A program made the position numbers and the translations under genes. Below the pieces are notes generated by a model that did not search any database, was not told the DNA's origin, and saw nothing but the letters and a program-made list of their open reading frames with translations. Below, in pieces: positions 8,791 through 11,913 of a DNA stretch of 11,913 bases. The stretch's first letter is position 1. Each line of letters starts with the position of its first letter. This stretch comes from Baffinella frigidus (lineage: Eukaryota > Cryptophyceae > Cryptomonadales > Baffinellaceae), in contig MU646438.1 in the NCBI GenBank assembly GCA_026770585.1, positions 385,280-397,192 of the forward strand, read 5' to 3'.

Positions 8791-11700
8791 AAAACCTAAA
8801 CCCTGAACCCTAAATCCGAACCCTAAACCCTAACCCCATGACCCCTACACCCAGGAGGAATTCACAACACCCGACGGGATCGTGCACAACCTCCCCCCAT
8901 CCGCGCTCTCCCCCAAGGCGTCCGACCCGGCCACGACGCTGGTCACAGTCACGCTGCCGAACGGCGTGACCAAGGACTTCAGGCAGTCGGACCTCCAAGC
9001 CGCGCCGGTTGAGCAGGTCATGCGCCCATAGTTTGCTAGTCGGACCCTACACCAGAAACCCCAGACCCTGTATACCGAAACTTTCAACCCAAAATCTAAA
9101 CCCCAAACCCTAAACTCTAAACCCTAAACCCTAAAACCTGGACCCTAAACCCTAAACCTCAACCCCCAAAACCAAACCCCTAAACCTCAATCCCCATCAC
9201 CCACACCCTAACCCCCAAACACAAACCCAGGACCCCGACCTGCGGCTGTTCGAAGTCGAACTTTCCAACGGGCAGCGAGTCGAGGTCCCCGGGAGGTGAT
9301 AACCAACATTCCCAACCCCCTAACATTCCTTAACCAAGATTCCCAACTCCCTGACATTCCTCAACCAAGATTCCCAACTCCCTAACATTCCTGAACCAAG
9401 ATTCCCAAATCCCTAACAACTCCAAGCCCTGAACCTAAACCATCCCCAACATCTAAACCCCACGCCCTCATCCCTCATCCTTAATCCCTAATCCCTAATT
9501 CCTGACCTTGAAGGGACGTGGTGGAGCTCTCGGAGATCGCGTCGGTGGCTTTGGCGGACGGGCGCGTGAAAGACGTGCCGAAATCTGCGCTCCACCGCTT
9601 CCTCAGCGGGGAGGCTCCGGGGACCGTTCGGGTAAGCCTAAAAGCTAAACCTTGACCCCGACCCTAAACCCTAAATCATGATTCCTGCGTGGGGAGGCGC
9701 CCCGTGCGGGCGAGCCTGCCTACACCCTACACCCTTCACCCTACACCATACGCCCTAAACCCTAAACCCTAAACCCTCCACCCTCCACCCTAAACCCTAA
9801 ACCCTAAACCCTATACCCTAAACCCTATACCCCCAACCCTATACCCTAAGCTATAAACCCCAAACCCTGAACCAGGTAAGCCTGCCGGACGGGGAGGTGG
9901 TGACGGTCCCGAAAGCCGACGTGAAAGTGTCGAAGCTCGAGAAGAAGGGCGCGCTGCTGCAGGTTAGTCCGAGAACCCATTCAATGTCAACCGCCTTACG
10001 AGCTATTGTAAGGGTGTATTTTGTCAGATGATGCTATCTTAGCGTCGACATAGCGCTACCACAAGAACAGACCCACCCTAAGATAATAAAATATAACTAT
10101 TTGGCTTGAATTAAACCATTACACGGTTTAACTTTAATTACACCCTAAACCCTACACCCGAAACCCTGAACCCTAACCAGGTGGTGCTCCCTGACGGGAT
10201 CTACTCGGTGGTGGCTTCCGACGTGGTCCACCCGGCCGCGCCGCCCTTCCTCCTCGACACCCCGGACGGCAACACCGTCACGGTCCGAAACCCTAGACCC
10301 TCATCCCTACACCCTATACCCCCAACCCTGAGCCCTAAACCCTTAGCCCTGAGCCCTAAACCCTAAACCCTAAACCCTGAACCCTGAACCCTAGACCCTG
10401 AACCCTAAACCCTAAACCATACACCCTCACCCCCAAAGCCCAAAGCCCAAAGCCCAAAGCCCAAACACCAAATCCAACACCCTAAAAAGCAAACCCCAAA
10501 CCCCAAACCCAAAACCCAGGTCCCGCGGCGCAACGTGGTGTTCCCCCCAACGATGCTCCTGGCCACGCTCGACGACGGCACCACCATCGACGTCGAGGCG
10601 AAGCACGTGCACTCGATCGCCGCGCACATCCGCGTCACTCTCCCCGATGGGCGAGTCCTCCAGCTGCCCCCCGCGGTAAACTCCACACTCCAAACCCTAA
10701 ACCCTAAACCCTAAACCCCAAACCCTAAACTCTACACCCTACACCCTCAACCCCAAACCCCAAACCTCAAACCCCAACCCCCAAATTCTCAACCCCAAAC
10801 CTCAAACCTTCAACCCTCAACCCAAAATCCAAACACTCAACCCAACCCCTAAACCCTCAACCCCAAACCCTCAACACTCAACCCAAACCCCGAAACCCTA
10901 GGCGGTCGCGCGGGCGTTAGAAGGCGACGGGGTGGCAGACAACGTGATCCTCTCCGCATCGCGCGGACGCTTCTTCCCACGCGACGCTGTCTACGCCGCC
11001 CCTGCAGGTAACCCCTGCACCTTCAGCCCTGAACCCTGAACTCTGAACCCTACACCCCAAACCTTAAACCCTAAACCTTCAACCCCAAATTCTAAACCCT
11101 GAACCCTAAACCCCAAACCCAAACCACAAACCTCAAACCCCAAACCCTAATTTCTCTGCCCGAAACCACGCAAGTACCGCTATTGTAAAGCAAACCCCAC
11201 GCCCCACACCCTAAATTCCCATCCCCAAACCGCAGGGCGCCCCACCATGCCAGTCTCCGGAGTATCATCGGACGGGTACCGGCTAGTCGCCGCGTGCCCC
11301 CCAGGGGTCATCCCAGAAGGCCCGGGGCAGGTGCGCCTCCGCCCTGAACCCTAAACCCTAAACCCTAAACCCTAAACCCTAAACCCTAAACCCTAAACCC
11401 TCAACCCTAAACCCTAAACCCCAAACCCTAAACACTGAACCCTGAACCCTAAACCCTCAACCCTCAACCCTCAACTCTAAACCCCACCCCGCCTCCGCGC
11501 ATCATCCCTCCCAGACCAGCACCCCCCCCCCCGACCTCCCAGCCTCCTGACGCGATGCGACGCTGCTCGCAGGTACTCGTCCGCGAACGCTCGGGGCGGG
11601 TAACCACGGTCCCTTACTACCACGCGGAGGTCACTCTCGCGTCCCGCATGCCTGTCGGCCCGCCGTCGGGGGTGTTGGGGGAGGCGGATGACGGGGCGTG

Positions 11701-11913
11701 GGTGCGGATAGCCGCGCCGGCCGCCCTCCCCGCCGGGCCCGCGACGGTCATCGCGTTCGATGGAAACGGGATTAAGTCGGTGGTGCTGTATGACTCGCTT
11801 GAGTCGGTGGACTCGGATTTCCTGGTGCTGCACGCGGGGGCGCGGAGCAAGTTCCCGAAGGGAGTCGTGCAAGTCGCTGCTGCGGGCAAGCACGAGGTCC
11901 TCCCCGCCCCCCC
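971..11913 (+). CDS. Large secreted modular beta-repeat protein, 24 exons, 3' partial
   Basis: I do not recognise the protein as a named family. My model is join(971..1969,2520..3650,3816..3896,4010..4082,4315..4379,4642..4709,5205..5292,5498..5962,6116..6200,6402..6481,6655..7080,7303..7437,7607..7662,7842..7938,8222..8668,8855..9016,9231..9295,9514..9631,9876..9962,10181..10282,10520..10675,10902..11007,11236..11330,11573..>11913). All 23 introns end in AG. 22 begin with GT and one with GC. Seventeen are phase 0 (often Gln|Val at CAG|GT), three phase 1, three phase 2. The joined frame has no stop over 1,842 residues, and repeat motifs continue across junctions. Order: signal peptide (1-39), coiled coil (about 150-205), beta modules (295-690), a WL/GGN domain (about 690-835), more modules (836-1410), about ten LPDG repeats (1411-1670), modules again (1680-1842+). 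It should enter the secretory pathway and be extracellular or surface-bound. No catalytic motif is visible. The ATG at 971 has A at -3 and directly precedes the signal peptide. Confidence 0.85.
1418..1585 (+). other. Predicted coiled coil, residues about 150-205
   Basis: A charged, proline-free stretch runs from about TVEEQAVYNAADKAERS to MRERLANSANLL, with Ala, Leu, Val and Ile at spacings compatible with heptads. It sits between two low-complexity segments. Oligomerisation is inferred from composition only. Confidence 0.65.
1970..2519 (+). repeat. Intron 1, longest telomere-like intron (550 bp)
   Basis: It begins CAG|GTAATC and ends CAAACCAG|GTGCTC. The whole interior is telomere-like: the best stretches (about 2130-2230 and 2287-2330) are near-perfect CCCTAAA, while the last 100 bases drift to CCCCAAC and CCCCAAA. 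I see no hidden exon in it. Confidence 0.9.
2520..3650 (+). CDS. Exon 2: beta modules and start of WL/GGN domain
   Basis: It encodes residues 334-710. It starts VLPYGAATIASSG after CCAG|GTG and ends NIPA|GTGCCTTAC, both phase 0. This is the longest exon. It holds at least three copies of the composite module, for example MHVDAANDGILHPGP with LRVVLASGEEQ, ELVLDAAAADDLPAGP, and IRMQAPADWRGSGG with IVVALSDGSQLLYSL. FP-type half-modules appear as IRFKAPPGTTF and VLLTAENNTAFP. The last 20 or so residues (GRGMYVDREYVYTNIPA) begin the domain completed by exons 3-7. The frame stays open into intron 2 to 3680, but those extra codons are telomere-like repeat (YTLNPKP) and are not protein. An eight-G run at 3173-3180 is a possible sequencing-error site, yet the frame continues through it. 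Confidence 0.88.
3816..5292 (+). CDS. Exons 3-7: WL/GGN domain split over five small exons
   Basis: Exons 3816-3896, 4010-4082, 4315-4379, 4642-4709 and 5205-5292 encode residues 711-835. Together with the end of exon 2 they give DR.Y.Y.NIP, VLKGHPYVLTGASDA, FMTFWVDRPADIYILYD, PPAWLAAGFLPTGL, MAWRSKGSAEG, AVYLGGNAAEP, then GEDSMYTVVIAAA. From memory, this resembles a domain of bacterial secreted proteins with the pattern FTVd.PVTVYVAYD, PSWL, AGTV.LGGN, SMY.VVV. I cannot name it with confidence. The fit runs across all five exon joints, which supports the model. The apparent stop TGA at 4711-4713 is avoided because exon 6 ends AT|GTGACG and exon 7 supplies the G of Met806. Exon 7 ends CAG|GTGAAC. 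Confidence 0.85.
4083..4314 (+). other. Intron 4, non-canonical GC-AG
   Basis: The donor is CAG|GCAAGC and the acceptor GCAG|GC. No GT is available that keeps the frame. The split codon G|GC restores Gly in AAGFLPTGL. GC-AG introns usually match AG|GCAAG closely, as here. The body is telomere-like repeat. GCAGGC occurs at both junctions. Confidence 0.8.
4710..5204 (+). other. Intron 6, with a 260-bp non-telomeric island
   Basis: At 495 bp this is the second-longest intron. It begins GTGACG and ends CTGAACCAG. Telomere-like repeat fills about 4733-4898 and 5173-5202. Between them, about 4899-5165 is unrelated sequence. The island contains a 26-bp tandem duplication (copies starting at 4914 and 4940), flanked by GGCGCGAGGAC at 4901 and 4957. 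Short open frames cross it, but none fits the protein. A second acceptor-like CCAG|GTGCTC lies near 5153, but the frame after it hits TAG within six codons. Confidence 0.7.
5498..5962 (+). CDS. Exon 8: composite beta modules
   Basis: It encodes residues 836-990. It is phase 0 at both ends, from AACCAG|TACCCC to GTGCAG|GTTTCA. It is the only exon after exon 1 that does not begin with G. It starts YPVLAVSPGRRC, a near repeat of YPVVSVSDDG (exon 1) and YPIVSVSPGGR (exon 11). It contains the clearest full module: VLYTAPSGRTMRVHAP, NNGLFQPGPGTVKIRLKSG, YPYSEVRAVAEG, then IELEAPNGMAFPHDAV. A weaker copy precedes it (ALQLCGKEEGAFPSDAV). The alternation of a GPGxVxxxLxxG half with an APxGxxFPxDAV half defines the module for the rest of the gene. 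I infer an all-beta extracellular domain; its binding partner is unknown. Confidence 0.9.
5963..6115 (+). other. Intron 8, telomere-like with AT-rich core
   Basis: It runs GTTTCA to CTGAACCAG. The first 75 bases are CCCTAAA-type repeat. About 6038-6100 is AT-rich and contains two 14-bp near-identical units (6050-6063 and 6064-6077) and a run of nine A. The core is unlike either exons or repeat and may be older intron sequence or an insertion. Confidence 0.75.
6116..6481 (+). CDS. Exons 9 and 10: one module split by intron 9
   Basis: Exons 6116-6200 and 6402-6481 encode residues 991-1045. The junction is phase 1, with Gly split G|GT. The joined reading CVVSFVSPERDTLRCSAPAG then GRFPPGPEELRVVTSEG reproduces the A half of the module seen in exon 8 (MRVHAPNNGLFQPGPGTV). 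Neither exon alone shows the full motif, so the splice is supported by the repeat. Exon 10 ends EYTK|GTCAAC, equivalent to the Y..V strand that closes each A half. Confidence 0.85.
6655..7080 (+). CDS. Exon 11: modules with acidic loop
   Basis: It encodes residues 1046-1187. It is phase 0 at both ends, from CACCAG|GTGGAG to ATGGAG|GTGCTC. It begins VEHVPADVNGPAG and carries an acidic, His-containing insertion (GHDHDEEGDLAEEAKFP). A full module follows: YPIVSVSPGGRQAVV, AFPPGGGTVTLSTADG, VRYVSASLLP, then QRVLLTAGASDAFP. The acidic loop could bind divalent cation, but that is only a guess from composition. The frame remains open 48 bases into intron 11, where it turns into repeat peptide and stops. 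Confidence 0.88.
7303..7938 (+). CDS. Exons 12-14: short exons of beta modules
   Basis: Exons 7303-7437, 7607-7662 and 7842-7938 encode residues 1188-1283. Exon 12 reads VLAVVPPAIPG, ALRISAPPANTFPKDGG, YVTILSSDGGERE, and continues in exon 13 as VPYTKASPAAKSKG. Intron 13 is phase 2: exon 13 ends AT and exon 14 begins G, giving Met in IMLAAGVEVPG. Its donor GTACACCC lies at the first repeat unit. Exon 14 ends ASMLQ|GTCCTCC. Joined to exon 15 it gives MLQVAAPNDGSFRPGP, a close match to the exon 8 module, which argues for this donor over a longer exon. The frame is nevertheless open for 60 further codons. Confidence 0.8.
7939..8221 (+). other. Intron 14, half of it non-repetitive and open in frame
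   Basis: It starts CTCCAG|GTCCTCC and ends CACTCCAG|GTCGCAG; the 9-mer CTCCAGGTC occurs at both edges. Positions 7939-8115 are GC-rich, largely non-telomeric and open in the exon 14 frame (VLLDPLPYRLVARTLRRVAN and on) until TGA at about 8119. Telomere-like repeat occupies about 8118-8212. It could contain an alternative exon, but no donor is obvious. Confidence 0.65.
8222..8668 (+). CDS. Exon 15: last composite modules, first LPDG-type repeat
   Basis: It encodes residues 1284-1432. It begins VAAPNDGSFRPGPSSLRA, then LPYETVSKLADG and LLFTAPIGVTFPGDIV, a complete A plus B module. A degenerate copy follows (EMTLIPSSDWPSAGIALVTLED with VKVEYAGL). The end switches to a shorter repeat: VTLDDGSTVLVPDANVKDV (from residue 1411). 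The donor is CCCAG|GTTTGA; the TGA at 8672-8674 directly after it would end an unspliced reading. CCCAGG occurs at both edges of the following intron. Confidence 0.88.
8855..10675 (+). CDS. Exons 16-21: tandem LPDG repeats
   Basis: Exons 8855-9016, 9231-9295, 9514-9631, 9876-9962, 10181-10282 and 10520-10675 encode residues 1433-1662. They carry a repeat of roughly 20-35 residues with consensus VxLPDGxxxxVPxxdV: FTTPDGIVHNLPPSAL, VTLPNGVTKDFRQSDL, VELSNGQRVEVPGRDV, VALADGRVKDVPKSAL, VSLPDGEVVTVPKADV, VVLPDGIYSVVASDVV, LDTPDGNTVTVPRRNV, ATLDDGTTIDVEAKHV, VTLPDGRVLQLPPAAV. The exons are short and most contain one or two repeats. Intron 17 is phase 2 (AG|G giving Arg); the others are phase 0. 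TAG at 9029 and TGA at 9297 follow donors and are not used. The repeat looks like a beta-hairpin or small barrel unit; I cannot assign a family. Confidence 0.85.
9296..9513 (+). repeat. Intron 17, with 31-bp tandem repeat
   Basis: It begins AG|GTGATAACC and ends ACCTTGAAG. Immediately after the donor, 9300-9418 is about 3.8 copies of a 31-bp unit containing AACCAAGATTCCCAACTCCC and CATTCCT. Copies start near 9300, 9331, 9362 and 9393 and differ by few bases. The rest is degenerate telomere-like repeat (CCCTAAT, CCCTCAT). This is the only intron dominated by a longer period. Confidence 0.85.
9963..10180 (+). other. Intron 19, mostly AT-rich unique sequence
   Basis: It begins CTGCAG|GTTAGT and ends CCTAACCAG|GTGGTG. 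About 9970-10138 is unique and AT-rich, with only the last 40 bases telomere-like. A nested inverted repeat lies at 10109-10139: AATTAAA pairs with TTTAATT, and TTAAACC with GGTTTAA. It may be an older ordinary intron, or a repeat intron with inserted DNA. Confidence 0.75.
10902..11330 (+). CDS. Exons 22 and 23: return to composite module
   Basis: Exons 10902-11007 and 11236-11330 encode residues 1663-1729, joined in phase 1 (G|GG). Exon 22 begins AVARALEGDGVADN and then carries a B half, VILSASRGRFFPRDAV. Exon 23 carries PTMPVSGVSSDGYRL and VAACPPGVIPEGPGQ. Its end, GPGQ|GTGCGC, is chosen because exon 24 begins VLVRERSG, so GPGQVLVRERSGRVTTVPYY matches GPGTVKIRLKSG in exon 8. Reading through into intron 23 also gives a plausible VRLRP but meets a stop in the repeat. 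The acceptor of exon 22 (CCCTAG|GCGGTC) is weaker than the others, and its edge repeat GCGGT is out of register by one codon. Confidence 0.8.
11331..11572 (+). repeat. Intron 23, with the purest CCCTAAA run
   Basis: It begins GGGCAG|GTGCGC. About 11350-11398 is seven perfect tandem CCCTAAA copies, the cleanest run in the window. The last 85 bases are C-rich and non-telomeric, with a ten-C run at 11522-11532, ending CGCAG. The purity suggests recent expansion or little decay. Confidence 0.85.
11573..11913 (+). CDS. Exon 24: further modules, runs off the window
   Basis: It encodes residues 1730 to at least 1842. It starts CGCAG|GTACTC in phase 0. It contains VLVRERSGRVTTVPYYHAEV (end of an A half), WVRIAAPAALPAGPATVIAF (a new A half), VVLYDSLESV, and FLVLHAGARSKFPKGVVQV (a B half). 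The frame is open to the right edge. A candidate donor, CACGAG|GTCCTC at 11896/11897, would end the exon 17 bases before the edge. The final C-rich bases look like the start of another intron, so the last few residues are uncertain. No stop codon is in the window, so the true C-terminus is unknown. Confidence 0.8.

Larger units (their letters stand above)
1970..11572 (+). repeat. Set of 23 introns built from telomere-like 7-bp repeat
   Basis: Introns: 1970-2519, 3651-3815, 3897-4009, 4083-4314, 4380-4641, 4710-5204, 5293-5497, 5963-6115, 6201-6401, 6482-6654, 7081-7302, 7438-7606, 7663-7841, 7939-8221, 8669-8854, 9017-9230, 9296-9513, 9632-9875, 9963-10180, 10283-10519, 10676-10901, 11008-11235, 11331-11572. 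Each contains degenerate CCCTAAA units, and all have the C-rich strand in the sense direction. Ten end in ACCAG, which one base change can derive from the repeat. In 22 of 23 the next exon base is G. Apart from intron 1 (550) and intron 6 (495), lengths are 113-283 bp. The repeats offer many CTAAC or CTGAC-like branch-site candidates. Confidence 0.9.

Noticed and set aside
9029-9031. TAG after VMRP, and TGA at 9297-9299, as gene ends
   Set aside because: Both come just after good donors (CAG|GTCATG and AG|GTGATA). The joined exons continue the LPDG repeats in frame.
1970-11572. Telomere or subtelomere, because of many CCCTAAA copies
   Set aside because: The repeats occur in 23 separated blocks bounded by splice sites between in-frame exons, are strongly degenerate, and the gene continues to the right edge. 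A chromosome end would be one long pure array.
1970-11572. CRISPR array
   Set aside because: The repeat unit is 7 bp, without spacers of constant length, and the intervening sequence is coding.
971-11913. Bacterial origin, because of GC-rich coding and a bacterial-like domain
   Set aside because: Twenty-three frame-preserving introns with AG acceptors and telomere-like content are only compatible with a nuclear genome.

Overview
The window reads as nuclear DNA of a microbial eukaryote with GC-rich exons and many short introns. I read almost all of it (971 to the right edge) as one forward-strand gene of at least 24 exons. Spliced as I propose, the exons give one uninterrupted frame of 5,528 nt, or 1,842 residues, still open at the right edge. 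Nearly every intron is made of degenerate copies of the 7-bp telomere-type repeat CCCTAAA (variants CCCTGAA, CCCTCAA, CCCTACA, CCCCAAA and others), always with the C-rich strand in the sense direction. Arabidopsis-type TTTAGGG telomeres, intron-rich GC-rich genes and a G after the acceptor AG suggest an alga, for example a cryptophyte or a dinoflagellate. That placement is an inference from composition and recall, not proof.

Layout: 1-91 is a CT/TG microsatellite. 92-970 is 5' flank with no gene I can support. Exon 1 (971-1969) encodes a signal peptide, a low-complexity segment, a predicted coiled coil and the first beta-rich module. Exon 2 (2520-3650) holds more modules and the start of a separate domain. 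That domain runs through exons 3-7 (3816-5292) and resembles one I recall from bacterial secreted proteins (DR.Y.y..iP, VDRPADIYILYD, PPAWL, YLGGN, SMYTVV). Exons 8-15 (5498-8668) hold further copies of a composite module built from an xGPxxVxLxDG half and an APxGxxFPxDaV half. Exons 15-22 carry about ten short LPDG repeats with introns inserted at roughly one per repeat. Exons 22-24 return to the composite module and run off the window.

The predicted product is a large secreted or cell-surface modular protein of unknown function. Four in-frame stops (4711, 8672, 9029, 9297) look like gene ends but lie just inside introns; splicing restores both frame and repeat pattern. The most striking feature is the intron set: 23 introns of similar telomere-like DNA, mostly 110-290 bp, several flanked by 8-10 bp direct repeats that span the splice sites. 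This is what insertion of telomere-like DNA with target-site duplication would leave. I found no RNA genes, transposase, CRISPR array or reverse-strand gene.
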